From an uncultured Oscillospiraceae bacterium (GTDB lineage: Bacteria > Bacillota > Clostridia > Oscillospirales > Oscillospiraceae), in assembly GCA_910588635.1 (NCBI GenBank), contig CAJUPW010000021.1, positions 1-47,302 on the forward strand: 47,302 bases of DNA, in the 5' to 3' direction. A model generated the notes under the pieces. It worked only from the letters and a program-made list of their open reading frames with translations, was not told where the DNA came from and did no database searches. Positions 32,096-40,451 of this stretch are shown one piece after another. A program made the translations under genes and the position numbers. How positions within the stretch are numbered: position 1 is the stretch's first letter; the number at the start of each line of letters is the position of its first letter.

Positions 32096-34522
32096 CTACA
32101 CCAGTCTCACCTTTACCTCGTCCCCCTGGGCCGAGACGCACAGGGTGTCCCCCTTTTTCAGCCGGCCGGAGAGCATCAGGTCGGCGGCCGGGTCCTCCAC
32201 CAGGGAGGCGATGGCCCGGCGCAGAGGACGGGCGCCGTACTCCCGAGTGCCTTTACCGGCCAGCAGTCCGACGGCCTCCTCCTCCACCGCCATGGTCACG
32301 CCCAGCTTCTCCAGCCGCTTTCTGGTCTCGGACAGCAGCTGGCGGGTAATGGCGTTCAAGGTAGTCCCGTCCAGAGGATGGAATACCAGGGCAGCGTCCA
32401 GCCGGTTTAAAAACTCCGGGGCGAAGGTGTTGGAGGCGTCGGACAGCACAGCCCGCTCCAGCTCCTCCCGCTCAGCCTCGCCCCCGGCGTTGAAGCCCAG
32501 CCGCCTCCCCCTAGCAAACCGCTGGGCTCCCAGGTTGGAGGTCATCACCAGCACCGTGTTGCGAAAGTCGGTTTTCCGCCCCTGGGCGTCGGTGAGCACC
32601 CCCTCCTCCATCACCTGAAGGAGGACGGACCACACGTCCCGGTGGGCCTTTTCCAGCTCATCCAGCAGCACCACCGACCAGGGATTCCGCCGTACCCGCT
32701 CGGTGAGCTGCCCCCCCTCCTCGTGGCCCACATAGCCCGGAGGAGAGCCCAGCAGACGGGAGACGGTGTGGGGCTCCATATACTCGGACATATCGAAGCG
32801 GAGCAGAGCCTCCTCACTGCCGAAGAGGGCGGCGGCCAGGGAGCGGCACAGCTGGGTCTTGCCCACCCCGCTGGGTCCCAGCAGGAGGAAGCAGCCCACC
32901 GGCCGCCGGGGGTCCTTCAGGCCCAGCCGTCCCCGGCGGATCGCCCGGACCACCGTATCCACCGCCTTGTCCTGGCCCAGAAGCCGGCGGCGCAGAGCGG
33001 TGTCAAGCTGAGCCAGAGCCTGCTTGTCCGCCTCGTCCGGGTCTGTAACCGGCACCCCCGTCCACTGGGACAGCACCGCCCGGATGTGGCGGGACTCCAC
33101 GGCGAACTGGCCCTGGCCCGACTGCCACTTCTGCCGCTCCCCCTCCAGCTCCCGGCGGAAGTCCCGCTCCACGTTGCGCAGAATGGCCGCCTGTTCAAAG
33201 TCCTGGCGGCGGACCGCCTCGGAAAGCTGCTTTCCCGCCTGGGACACCCGGCCCTCCAGCCGCTGAAGCTCGGGGGGCAGCGCCTTGCCCGACAGCCGGG
33301 CCTGAGCGGCCGCCTCGTCCACCAGGTCGATGGCCTTATCGGGCAGGAATCGCTGGGGCAGATAGCGGCAGGACAGGTCTACCGCCGCTTCCAGGGCGCC
33401 GTCCGAGATAATGAGGTGGTGGTGGGCCTCGTACCGGCCCCGGAGGCCCTGGAGTATTTCCAGAGTCTCCGCCCGGGAGGGTTCTTTCACGGTGACAGGC
33501 TGGAAGCGGCGCTCCAGAGCGGCGTCCTTCTCGATATATTTGCGGTACTCGTCGATGGTGGTAGCCCCGATGACCTGCAGCTCCCCCCGGCTGAGGGCCG
33601 GCTTGAGGATGTTGGCGGCGTCGATGGCCCCCTCGGCGCTGCCCGCCCCCACGATGGTGTGGAGCTCGTCAATAAAGAGAATGATGTTCCCCGCCCGGCG
33701 GACCTCGCCCAGGACATGCTTCAGCTTCTCCTCAAATTCCCCCCGATACTTTGTGCCCGCCACCATGGCGGACAAATCCAGGGCATAAATTCGCTTGCCC
33801 AGCAGGTGCTGGGGGGCGTTTCCGTCGGCAATGGCAACGGCCAGCCCCTCCACCACGGCGGTCTTGCCCACGCCCGGCTCCCCGATCAGGGCGGGGTTGT
33901 TCTTGGTCCGCCGGGACAGTATCTGAATCAGGCGCTCCAGCTCCTCCTTCCGGCCGATCACCGGATCCAGCCGGCCCTCCCCCGCCATGCGGGTCAGGTC
34001 CCGGGCGCACTGGTCCAGCTGACGGGTGTCGCCGTTGGAACGGGCCTCCGGCTCTCTGGTCCGGGGCTTGGGTGTGGGGGCCTCCTCCCCGCCCAGAGAG
34101 GCGGAGACCGTCCGGTACAGCCCCTCGGCCTCCACACCGCAGTGGGCCAGCAGCCGGGCGGCTCCGCTGCTCTTGGTGCGCAGCAGGCCCAGCAGCAAGT
34201 GCTCCGAGTTTACCGCTCCGCCGCCCAGACGGCGGCTCTCCTCCACCGCCCCCTGGATGGCCATACAGCAGTTTGGGGTGAGCCCCTGGTGGATGGAGCG
34301 GGCGGGCACCCCCGTTCCCACCCGCTGCACAATGGCGGAGCGCAGGCTGCGGCTGTCCGCGCCCGCCCGGCGCAGCGCCATGGAGGCCGGGCTGAACTCC
34401 TGTCCGGCCAGCCCCAGCAGCAGGTGCTCGCTGCCCACATAGCTGTGGCCCAGGCGGGCGGCGTTCTCCTGGGCCAGACGGATGGCCCCCAGCGCGGTGG
34501 ATGTGAATTGGCTGTCTGCCAT
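32096..34522 (-). CDS. clpC: ClpC-type AAA+ unfoldase subunit
   Basis: An 808-residue class I Clp ATPase. The N-domain has two repeats (RLGHSYVGSEHLLLGLA and RRLGGGAVNSEHLLLGLL). AAA domain 1 has Walker A GEPGVGKT (214-221) and Walker B IILFIDELHT. A short middle region holds a UVR-like helix pair (EAVRRQDFEQAAILRNVE), typical of ClpC and absent from ClpA. AAA domain 2 has LLGPSGVGKTQL, DMSEYMEPHTVSRLLGSPPGYVGHEEGG and LLDELEKAH. The tripeptide LGF in GRRLGFNAG is the ClpP-docking loop. ATG 34522 follows GAGGTGAT. It is not in a ctsR-mcsA-mcsB-clpC operon; the gene stands alone, divergent from the ferredoxin. Confidence 0.95.
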   Translation of the reverse strand: MADSQFTSTALGAIRLAQENAARLGHSYVGSEHLLLGLAGQEFSPASMALRRAGADSRSLRSAIVQRVGTGVPARSIHQGLTPNCCMAIQGAVEESRRLGGGAVNSEHLLLGLLRTKSSGAARLLAHCGVEAEGLYRTVSASLGGEEAPTPKPRTREPEARSNGDTRQLDQCARDLTRMAGEGRLDPVIGRKEELERLIQILSRRTKNNPALIGEPGVGKTAVVEGLAVAIADGNAPQHLLGKRIYALDLSAMVAGTKYRGEFEEKLKHVLGEVRRAGNIILFIDELHTIVGAGSAEGAIDAANILKPALSRGELQVIGATTIDEYRKYIEKDAALERRFQPVTVKEPSRAETLEILQGLRGRYEAHHHLIISDGALEAAVDLSCRYLPQRFLPDKAIDLVDEAAAQARLSGKALPPELQRLEGRVSQAGKQLSEAVRRQDFEQAAILRNVERDFRRELEGERQKWQSGQGQFAVESRHIRAVLSQWTGVPVTDPDEADKQALAQLDTALRRRLLGQDKAVDTVVRAIRRGRLGLKDPRRPVGCFLLLGPSGVGKTQLCRSLAAALFGSEEALLRFDMSEYMEPHTVSRLLGSPPGYVGHEEGGQLTERVRRNPWSVVLLDELEKAHRDVWSVLLQVMEEGVLTDAQGRKTDFRNTVLVMTSNLGAQRFARGRRLGFNAGGEAEREELERAVLSDASNTFAPEFLNRLDAALVFHPLDGTTLNAITRQLLSETRKRLEKLGVTMAVEEEAVGLLAGKGTREYGARPLRRAIASLVEDPAADLMLSGRLKKGDTLCVSAQGDEVKVRLV

Positions 34523-34583
34523 GTTAGGATCACCTCAGTTTCAAGTCTTTTACCATCATGCCCGTATTTTCAAAAATTTAGCA

Positions 34584-34611
34584 TTGCTTTTTCTGAAAAT
34601 TGTGATAGAAT
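34584..34611 (+). promoter_or_regulatory. Ferredoxin gene promoter (extended -10)
   Basis: TTGCTT (34584-34589), 16 bases, TAGAAT (34606-34611) preceded by TG-A, an extended -10 element. Confidence 0.7.
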
Positions 34612-34643
34612 GGGGATACCATTTTAATGGAGGTGTACATATC

Positions 34644-34814
34644 ATGGCCTATGTTATCAGTGACGCTTGCATCAGCTGCGGCTCCTGCACTGACGGCTGC
34701 CCCGTTGGCGCCATCTCTCAGGGCGACGACCACTACGTCATCGACGCCGGCGCCTGCATCGACTGCGGTTCCTGCGCTGGTACCTGCCCCATGGGCGCGA
34801 TTTCCCAGGGCTAA
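34644..34814 (+). CDS. 2[4Fe-4S] clostridial-type ferredoxin
   Basis: A 56-residue electron carrier with two CxxCxxCxxxCP clusters: Cys9, 12, 15, 19 and Cys38, 41, 44, 48. The internal duplication is plain (ISCGSCTDGCPVGAISQG and IDCGSCAGTCPMGAISQG). It donates low-potential electrons in fermentation (pyruvate:ferredoxin oxidoreductase, hydrogenase, Rnf). ATG 34644 follows GGAGGTG by 8 bases; longer upstream frames have no support. It has its own promoter and terminator, a single-gene unit as is common for the housekeeping ferredoxin of clostridia. Confidence 0.97.
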   Translation: MAYVISDACISCGSCTDGCPVGAISQGDDHYVIDAGACIDCGSCAGTCPMGAISQG

Positions 34815-34825
34815 AAACCAAAAAA

Positions 34826-34856
34826 ACAGCGCCGGGGCTTCCGGCGTTGTTTTTTA
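34826..34856 (+). terminator. Ferredoxin gene terminator
   Basis: AACAGCGCCGG with CCGGCGTTGTT (one G-U pair), loop GGCTT, then TTTTTT. Ten bases after the stop; a classical strong terminator. Confidence 0.9.
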
Positions 34857-34982
34857 CATCATTCTATATAATTTTTAAAATTATATTTGGTCATATTTAA
34901 TATTGATATTTTGTCCGCTTTTGGATATACTTTAATCAACAGATTGTTTCATGCCCCGTCTCCCTTGAAAGGAGTGTATCTC

Positions 34983-35717
34983 ATGCGTACAAACACTTTG
35001 ACCGCCAACGCCATGACCGCCGCCGCGATGGGGTCTGTCCGGCCCGGCCGCCGGGCGGAGGTCCGGGACCCTTACGACGGCCTGCGGCCCTGGTCGGCCA
35101 TCACCCATGGCCTGGGCGCGGTCCTGGCCGTGGCCGGCGCCGCAGTCCTGCTGGTCCGGTCGGCCTTACTGGGCAGGTGGCTGCTGTTCGGACTGTTCGC
35201 CGTTTACGGTCTGTCCATGATCTGCCTGTACACCGCCAGCACCCTGTACCACTGCCTGAGCGTCTCTGTCCCCGGGCGGCTGGCCTTGCGGAAATACGAC
35301 CACTGCTCCATCTACCTGCTCATCGCCGGCAGCTACACCCCCTTGTGCCTCACCGTCCTGCGGGACGCCGGCGGCGTGCCCCTGCTGGCCGCCGTGTGGA
35401 CCCTGGCTGCGGCCGGAACGATCCTCACCATCGCCAGGCTGGAGATTCCCCGGTGGCTCACCAGCGCCATCTACATTTTTTTGGGCTGGCTGGCCCTCTT
35501 CGCCATCGTCCCCATCTACCGCGCCTTGCCCGCCGAGGGCTTCTTCTGGCTGCTGGCCGGAGGAGTGCTTTACACCGTGGGCGGCGTGCTCTACGCCGTC
35601 AAGTGGCCGGGCCGGGACAACCCCCGCTTCGGCTGTCACGAGATATTCCATGTGTTCATCCTGCTGGGCAGCGCCGCCCATTTTATCATGATGTACCGCG
35701 TGGTCCTGTGGCTGTAA
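34983..35717 (+). CDS. Hemolysin III / TrhA-type PAQR membrane protein
   Basis: A 244-residue protein with seven helices after a basic N-terminal tail of about 30 residues. Family motifs: PWSAITHGLGAVLAVAGAA, CLYTASTLYHCL, YDHCSIYLLIAGSYTPLCL, and HEIFHVFILLGSAAHFIMMY. The conserved Ser/Asp/His set forms the metal site of the CREST hydrolase-like fold. TrhA has been linked to membrane energetics and lipid homeostasis, and the hemolysin name is historical. ATG 34983 follows AAAGGAG by 8 bases. A TA-rich region precedes it (34857-34982). It appears monocistronic. Confidence 0.93.
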   Translation: MRTNTLTANAMTAAAMGSVRPGRRAEVRDPYDGLRPWSAITHGLGAVLAVAGAAVLLVRSALLGRWLLFGLFAVYGLSMICLYTASTLYHCLSVSVPGRLALRKYDHCSIYLLIAGSYTPLCLTVLRDAGGVPLLAAVWTLAAAGTILTIARLEIPRWLTSAIYIFLGWLALFAIVPIYRALPAEGFFWLLAGGVLYTVGGVLYAVKWPGRDNPRFGCHEIFHVFILLGSAAHFIMMYRVVLWL

Positions 35718-35831
35718 TCGTATAAACCTCCCCGGCGTGATTGCGGAAGGAGTCATGACGTAACCTTTCATTTACACGTTTTGCACTCGAATTCTGTACT
35801 GAAAGCCTTGACATGTCAATGCTTTGGAGAT

Positions 35832-35894
35832 AAAAAACGGCCTTGCCCAATTTGAACAACTGGCAACAGTCTGTTCAGATCAGGCAAGGTCGTT
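35832..35894 (-). terminator. Structured stem-loop copy A (terminator of the signalling operon)
   Basis: The outer stem is 35836-35847 with 35883-35894 (12 bp). An inner hairpin at 35853-35877 has arms TGAACA and TGTTCA, then ACTG and CAGT around a GCAA tetraloop, with one bulged C. On the minus strand it ends in TTTTTT right after the CheY-like gene. Copy B at 40184-40244 has the same inner hairpin and a covarying outer stem. Confidence 0.85.
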
Positions 35895-35909
35895 CAACTT
35901 GACCGGGGG

Positions 35910-36272
35910 TCATTTCAGCGCCTGCTCAAATACCTTCAGCAGCTGCTCCTGGTGAAACGGCTTGTCGATAAAGCCTCTGGCCCCAATCGCTTTAGCTCTT
36001 TCAAAGGTGTCGTCATATGCCAGAGATGAGATCATCACGATTCTGGCTTCCGGGTGATTTTTCAAAATGATCTCCGCGGCGTCCAGCCCGTCCATTCCCT
36101 GCATGATGATGTCCATGGTTACCAGATCAGGCTGCACTGCGGAATACTGCTCAATTGCGTCCTCACCGCTGCGGCAGTATGCCGCCACCACGAAATCCGT
36201 CCCTTTCAGGGTGTCCTCCAGCTGTACCCTGACCAGCCGGGAATCGTCTACTACCATGATTCGTTTGCTCAT
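35910..36272 (-). CDS. CheY-like single-domain response regulator
   Basis: A 120-residue receiver alone: acidic pair in MSKRIMVVDDSRL, phospho-acceptor Asp in LVTMDIIMQGMDG, Thr/Ser switch in VMISS, Lys in FIDKPF. It lacks an output domain, so it acts by protein contact, as CheY does, or as a phosphate relay. ATG 36272 lies 10 bases after GAAGGGAG; the longer frame to 36338 overlaps the CheX-like gene. It is the last gene of the kinase operon, followed by the stem-loop terminator at 35832-35894. Confidence 0.93.
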   Translation of the reverse strand: MSKRIMVVDDSRLVRVQLEDTLKGTDFVVAAYCRSGEDAIEQYSAVQPDLVTMDIIMQGMDGLDAAEIILKNHPEARIVMISSLAYDDTFERAKAIGARGFIDKPFHQEQLLKVFEQALK

Positions 36273-36291
36273 TTTGATGTGCTCCCTTCCG

Positions 36292-36780
36292 TCAGGTCTC
36301 GATTGGAACGGCCCCGTTCTCTTGGGAACTGGGCACATGATGAATCAGCTGAGCGCCCTCGCTGTGCTCGTCGGAGTAGGTGAGGATAAACTGTACCTCC
36401 TGTCCCTCCGGCTCATAGCGCCCCTGGTAAAACACAGGCTGGCCGAAATGGGCGGGGATATGAGTGGCCTGGAACATTGCCCCTGTCACCTTGCCGCAGA
36501 GTACATTAAGATACTCTTTGCAGAACTCCTCCAGGTCCTCGGGAGTCACCTCGTCCTCATGAAAGGAGTTGCGGGCCATGCGGGCCAGAAGGCTCTTGTC
36601 GGCACAGAGGGTCAGGCTGGTGCTGAATCCCTTGTCAAAGGTGATATGGACCGTGCAAAGGTCCTCTCCCGGCGGCTGGTCCCCCTGGCGGAGACATACT
36701 CCGGCGGTGCACTCTGTCACCTCCTGGAGGGCCTGATCCAAAATCTGCGCCAGGGATTCCTTGGTCATGGCTGTGTTCAT
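36292..36780 (-). CDS. CheX-like chemotaxis phosphatase-type protein
   Basis: A 162-residue protein with the CheX-type layout: an N-terminal helix (SLAQILDQALQEVTECTAGV), beta strands (VHITFDKGFSTSLTLCADKSLLARMARNSF), a helix with conserved Glu/Asn-like positions (PEDLEEFCKEYLNVLCGKVTGAMFQ), then strands ending FILTYSD. CheX proteins dephosphorylate CheY-P. Here it is flanked by two receiver genes, which fits that role. Its start overlaps the upstream receiver stop by four bases. No receptors, CheA or flagellar genes are nearby. Family placement is by fold pattern and is less certain than its neighbours. Confidence 0.72.
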   Translation of the reverse strand: MNTAMTKESLAQILDQALQEVTECTAGVCLRQGDQPPGEDLCTVHITFDKGFSTSLTLCADKSLLARMARNSFHEDEVTPEDLEEFCKEYLNVLCGKVTGAMFQATHIPAHFGQPVFYQGRYEPEGQEVQFILTYSDEHSEGAQLIHHVPSSQENGAVPIET

Positions 36781-37208
36781 GGCTCGAGTTCCTCCCCAGC
36801 CGGCTGGTGATTCTCTTCACTGAACTCCAACGCCCGCTGGATCCGCTCCAGCAGATCCTCAGGGAAAAAGGGCTTGAGGATATAGTCGCAGATTCCCAGC
36901 TTGATACCCTCCATAACGGACTTCTTGTCCTCCACGCCGGTGAGCATAATCACCGGAATATCGGCCCGGTCCTCCATATCCCGGATATCCTTCAGGGTCT
37001 CCAGGCCGTCCTTGGGCATCATGCGGATGTCCAGCAGGATCAGATCGGGTTTTTCCTTTTCCAGATATCTTAAAGCCCGCGCCCCGGAATTCACGGTGAC
37101 CACATCGTAGTATTCCTCTAGGGCGTCAGTGATCCTCCGCAAGATAATCACCGCGTCATCTACCGCTAAAATTCGCTTTTTCACGATCTCCTTTTCCGGC
37201 TTAATCAT
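36777..37208 (-). CDS. Receiver-domain response regulator
   Basis: A 143-residue protein that is mostly one receiver domain: KRILAVDDAVIILRRITDALEEYYDVVTVNSGARALRYLEKEKPDLILLDIRMMPKDGLETL, with VIMLTGVEDKKSVMEGIKLGICDYILKPFFPEDLLERI. The acidic pair, phospho-acceptor Asp (LLDIRM) and Lys (LKPF) are all present. A short acidic tail of about 20 residues follows. ATG 37208 follows AAAGGAGG by 9-10 bases and overlaps the kinase gene end by 8 bases. It is probably phosphorylated by that kinase through its HPT domain. Confidence 0.92.
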   Translation of the reverse strand: MIKPEKEIVKKRILAVDDAVIILRRITDALEEYYDVVTVNSGARALRYLEKEKPDLILLDIRMMPKDGLETLKDIRDMEDRADIPVIMLTGVEDKKSVMEGIKLGICDYILKPFFPEDLLERIQRALEFSEENHQPAGEELEP

Positions 37209-40065
37209 TTGCGCCTTCCTCCTTTTTAAGTTCACGCAGGAGCTGATCCAGCAGCCCTTCCGCATTGTCGTCCTCATACAGCCTCAGCTGCCCCTGGATC
37301 TCTCTGAGGCTGTCCGCCGCCGCCTGGGGCAGCTCGTGCCGCAGGAGAGTCTCCACCATACCGGCACACTCCTGGGACCTGAAATTTTCCAGCGCCTCCA
37401 GGGCGGCTCCCACCTGCTCCTTCAGCTCGCCGGCGGACAAAGCGGGCAGCTTCTCCTTCTGGTCGTCATCCCCCCGGCGTCCCTCCAGAAACAGCTCGAT
37501 ATTGGTCAACAAAGCCTCGTAGGCCTCCAGCAGCGCGGGGAAGTGTTGGGCGATAAACTCCCTGTCTCCCTGATTAGCGGCGTTCTCCTGTGCCCGGGCC
37601 ATGTCGGAGACCTCCATGGCCCCGATGTTGGCCGAGGCGCTTTTCAAGCCGTGTACCTCCACGCAGTAGCGGGAGATATCGGTGTCGGAAAGCTGACGCA
37701 GAAGGGCCGCCTTGCGCTGGCCGTCCATGTAGTACAGCTCCAGCAGATCGGCAAAGCCCGCCTCGTCGCCGGTATAGTACCGGGCCGCGGCCGCTGTGTC
37801 AATCCCTTCAATCTGAAAGCCGCTCAGGTCCGCCGTCCCGGCAGCATCCTCTTCTTTTCCACCGTCTCTGGAACTCCGGCGCTCCTCTGGGACCCAGTGG
37901 GCCAGCAGCTGTCCCAGGGCCTTGCGGTCCAGGGGTTTGGCGATAAAGTCCTGAAATCCCTTGGACAAAAACTTATCCCGCATACCCTCCATGGCGTTGG
38001 CGGTGAGGGCAATGATTGCCGGAGCCGTCCCGTTCTCGCCGCAGTCTCTTCGGATGATCTCAGCCGCCTCGATGCCGTCCATCATTGGCATCATATGATC
38101 CATAAAGATGATGTCATACCGGTTTTTCCGCACCAGTTCAATGGCCTCCGGACCGCTTTCGGCCTCGTCCAGGTCAAATTCGTAGCTCTTTAAAAAGCCC
38201 CTGGCCACCTTGCGGTTGATGACGTTGTCATCCACCACAAGCACCTTCAAATCGGGGGCGGTAAACAGCTCGACCCGGTCCAGCTCTGTCTCGGGGGTCT
38301 CCGGCACCTCCTGGATGGAGCGCCGGTCCACGATCTTCTGGGGCACAGTGATGGTAAAGACAGTGCCCTCGCCATAGACGCTCTCCACATGAATGGCGCC
38401 CCCCATCAGCTCCACCAGGTGCTTGACGATGGCCAGCCCCAGGCCGGTGCCCTCCACGCTCCGGTTTTTCTTGGAGTCCACCTGGCGGAAGTCCTCAAAT
38501 ATCTTCTCCAGGTCCTCCGGACGGATGCCGCAGCCGGTGTCCTCCACCCGGAAGGTAAGGCGTTCCTCGTCGGGATTTGTCCCGGGCTCGCCGGTGATGT
38601 AGACCCGCACATAGCCCTCTTTGGTAAACTTGATGGCGTTATTGATGATGTTGATGAGAATCTGCTTGATCCTCCCCTCATCGCCGTTGTAGCGGCACGG
38701 GAGCGTGTCGTCGCACTCGTATTTCAGAAGCAGTCCCCGCTTGGAGGCGGCCATGTCCATCATGCTCACCACCTCGTCCGCCACGGTCTTCAGGTGGTAG
38801 TTGGTGTACACCAACTCCATCTTGCCCGCCTCCACCTTGGACAGGTCCAGGATGTCGTTGATGATGGCCAGCAAGTTTTTGGCCGCCGACTGCACGTCCT
38901 TGGCGTGGGCGTATATCTGGGTATCGCCGCACTCCTCAATGATGATGTCGTTCAGGCCGATGATGGCGTTCATGGGGGTTCGAATCTCGTGGGACATGTT
39001 GGCTAAAAATTCGCTCTTGGCGATGTTGGCCTTCTCCGCCTGCTGCCTCACCCGCTTGATCTCGTTGATATAGGCCTTGATGTCGGTCATGTCCAGAACC
39101 AGGATGACACAGCCCTGTTTTCTGCCGTTTTCATCCATGATCTGCTTGCTGTGGCACTCATAATGCTGTCCGCTGATAGAAAAGCTCCAGGGGATGTTCT
39201 CGTTGAGCATCTCCTCCCGGAAGTCCTCCACCACCCGGATATTCTCCCCCAGCTTGTGGGCGGGCAGGCTGGTAAAGATGTGGGCGGCCGCCCGGTTGTA
39301 GCTGACCAGTCTGTCGTGGTCGTCCAGAGCGATGACCCCATCCCCCAGGCTCTCCAGCACCTTCTCTGCTGCAAGATGGCGAAAATCGTAGTTGCGCTGG
39401 CTCCACACCACAATGGCCACCATGGACATAGCGATGGCCAGGGTGGCCGGGGTGAAATCGAACACCTTGACGAGCTTGAGCACGTAGGCGACAAGCACCA
39501 CAACGGGCAAGGATGAGATGCCGAGAATGGTCCAATACTGCCGGTTGATCTGCTGGTCCGAGCGGAGACGGACCGCCCGGATCAGGGTATGGATGGACAG
39601 CACGTAGGGTATTACAATGCGGGTAATCATGAAAAGAGTGTACAGCGGACCGTAGGTGATGCTGACGTAATGAAACCCATCCGCGGTGGACAGCCACTGG
39701 AATTCCCGGTAGAACAGACCGTTCCAGTTGAAAAACACCGTAGGCAACACAAAAAAGTTGATGATGCCGAGGGTGCGCAGCAGCTTTTTGGGCGGGGGGG
39801 CGTAGCAATAGGTATAAATAAACCAGCAATAGCACAGCGGGACAAAGGCGGAGCCCACATTTTCCACTGTTACCGCCGCCACGGCGGCCTCCACGGTGGG
39901 GGCGGTCAGTTCCAGCAGGTAACCTATGTTCTGAACCAGCGAACCGCACATGATAAAAATCAGCAGCTTCTGTTCCCGGGCCCCGTCTCCGTTGAGCAGT
40001 AAAATCAGCGCTACAAAGATCAGACAGATGCTGAAGCACTCCAACGCAGTGACAAAGTTTACCAT
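37201..40065 (-). CDS. Seven-helix hybrid histidine kinase (7TM-PAS-HisKA-HATPase-REC-HPT)
   Basis: A 954-residue membrane phosphorelay kinase. Residues 1-225: seven hydrophobic helices of the histidine-kinase 7TM type. About 230-330: a PAS domain (AEKVLESLGDGVIALDDHDRLVSYNRAAAHIF). His359 is the phospho-site (FLANMSHEIRTPMNAIIGL). The ATPase domain has an N box (NIINNAIKF), DTGCGI (509-514) and GTGLGL (539-544). The receiver has Asp612/613 and Asp656 (FMDHMMPMMDG). The HPT domain has His805 (VEVHGLKSASANIGA). The last 90 residues are helical and unassigned. ATG 40065 follows AGGTGG. It starts an overlapping operon with two receivers and a CheX-like protein. The signal is unknown; a membrane or small-molecule cue through the 7TM part is likely. 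Confidence 0.94.
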   Translation of the reverse strand: MVNFVTALECFSICLIFVALILLLNGDGAREQKLLIFIMCGSLVQNIGYLLELTAPTVEAAVAAVTVENVGSAFVPLCYCWFIYTYCYAPPPKKLLRTLGIINFFVLPTVFFNWNGLFYREFQWLSTADGFHYVSITYGPLYTLFMITRIVIPYVLSIHTLIRAVRLRSDQQINRQYWTILGISSLPVVVLVAYVLKLVKVFDFTPATLAIAMSMVAIVVWSQRNYDFRHLAAEKVLESLGDGVIALDDHDRLVSYNRAAAHIFTSLPAHKLGENIRVVEDFREEMLNENIPWSFSISGQHYECHSKQIMDENGRKQGCVILVLDMTDIKAYINEIKRVRQQAEKANIAKSEFLANMSHEIRTPMNAIIGLNDIIIEECGDTQIYAHAKDVQSAAKNLLAIINDILDLSKVEAGKMELVYTNYHLKTVADEVVSMMDMAASKRGLLLKYECDDTLPCRYNGDEGRIKQILINIINNAIKFTKEGYVRVYITGEPGTNPDEERLTFRVEDTGCGIRPEDLEKIFEDFRQVDSKKNRSVEGTGLGLAIVKHLVELMGGAIHVESVYGEGTVFTITVPQKIVDRRSIQEVPETPETELDRVELFTAPDLKVLVVDDNVINRKVARGFLKSYEFDLDEAESGPEAIELVRKNRYDIIFMDHMMPMMDGIEAAEIIRRDCGENGTAPAIIALTANAMEGMRDKFLSKGFQDFIAKPLDRKALGQLLAHWVPEERRSSRDGGKEEDAAGTADLSGFQIEGIDTAAAARYYTGDEAGFADLLELYYMDGQRKAALLRQLSDTDISRYCVEVHGLKSASANIGAMEVSDMARAQENAANQGDREFIAQHFPALLEAYEALLTNIELFLEGRRGDDDQKEKLPALSAGELKEQVGAALEALENFRSQECAGMVETLLRHELPQAAADSLREIQGQLRLYEDDNAEGLLDQLLRELKKEEGAND

Positions 40066-40129
40066 CCCTATTGTCCACCTACTTGTATCCTGAATTTATG
40101 CTGTGAGCAAAAGCGTACTGCTATTTTTG

Positions 40130-40166
40130 CTATTGTAACAATAGTATATTTTTACTGTAATGTCAA
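40130..40166 (-). promoter_or_regulatory. Kinase operon promoter with dyad on the -10
   Basis: On the minus strand TTGACA (40161-40166), 17 bases, TATTGT (40138-40143). A perfect dyad, CTATTG-TAA-CAATAG (40130-40144), covers the -10 box, where a repressor could bind. Confidence 0.7.
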
Positions 40167-40183
40167 GCTGTTCAGATATAAAA

Positions 40184-40244
40184 GAACAACCCTACCTGAC
40201 CTGAACAACTGACAACAGTCTGTTCAAATCAGGTAGGGTTGTTC
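40184..40244 (-). terminator. Structured stem-loop copy B (tRNA-Ser terminator)
   Basis: The outer stem is 40184-40199 with 40229-40244 (16 bp, perfect). The inner hairpin at 40202-40226 is identical to copy A except for an ACAA loop instead of GCAA. On the minus strand it starts 4 bases after the tRNA CCA and ends in CTTTTATAT, so it can terminate the tRNA transcript. Confidence 0.85.
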
Positions 40245-40248
40245 AGTT

Positions 40249-40338
40249 TGGCGCAGTAGGAGGGATTCGAACCCTCGAGCCCTTATCAGGCTACACGATT
40301 TCCAGTCGTGCTCGTTATGACCACTTCGATACTACTGC
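40249..40338 (-). tRNA. tRNA-Ser (anticodon GGA)
   Basis: Acceptor stem GCAGTAG/CTACTGC with discriminator G and encoded CCA (40249-40251). Anticodon stem CACGA/TCGTG around loop CTGGAAA, giving GGA (reads UCC/UCU). A long variable arm (AGCC with GGGCT), typical of serine tRNA, and T-arm GAGGG-TTCGAAT-CCCTC are present. Confidence 0.97.
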
Positions 40339-40381
40339 ATGGTCACATTTAACTGCCTTTGTTATCAAGACAGCATCATGT

Positions 40382-40409
40382 ATTATACCAGCTTTTTGCC
40401 TATAGTCAA
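40382..40409 (-). promoter_or_regulatory. tRNA-Ser promoter
   Basis: On the minus strand TTGACT (40404-40409), 16 bases, TATAAT (40382-40387) with TG-G before it (extended -10). About 44 bases before the tRNA 5' end, leaving a short leader. Confidence 0.8.
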
Positions 40410-40451
40410 GACCTTTTTTAAAAAAACTGAAAATTTAACAGTTTCTAAGAA

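Noticed and set aside
32096..34522. ClpB or ClpA identity for the AAA+ protein
   Set aside because: There is no long coiled-coil middle domain as in ClpB; a UVR-like helix pair and an LGF loop point to ClpC.
32642..34627. Plus-strand open frame (661 codons) opposite clpC
   Set aside because: Same shadow effect; the clpC motifs on the other strand are complete and decisive.
35832..40244. The two stem-loops as inverted ends of a mobile element
   Set aside because: They lie in the same orientation, no transposase or target duplication is present, and each sits exactly at a gene end with a U run, so terminator-like elements fit better.
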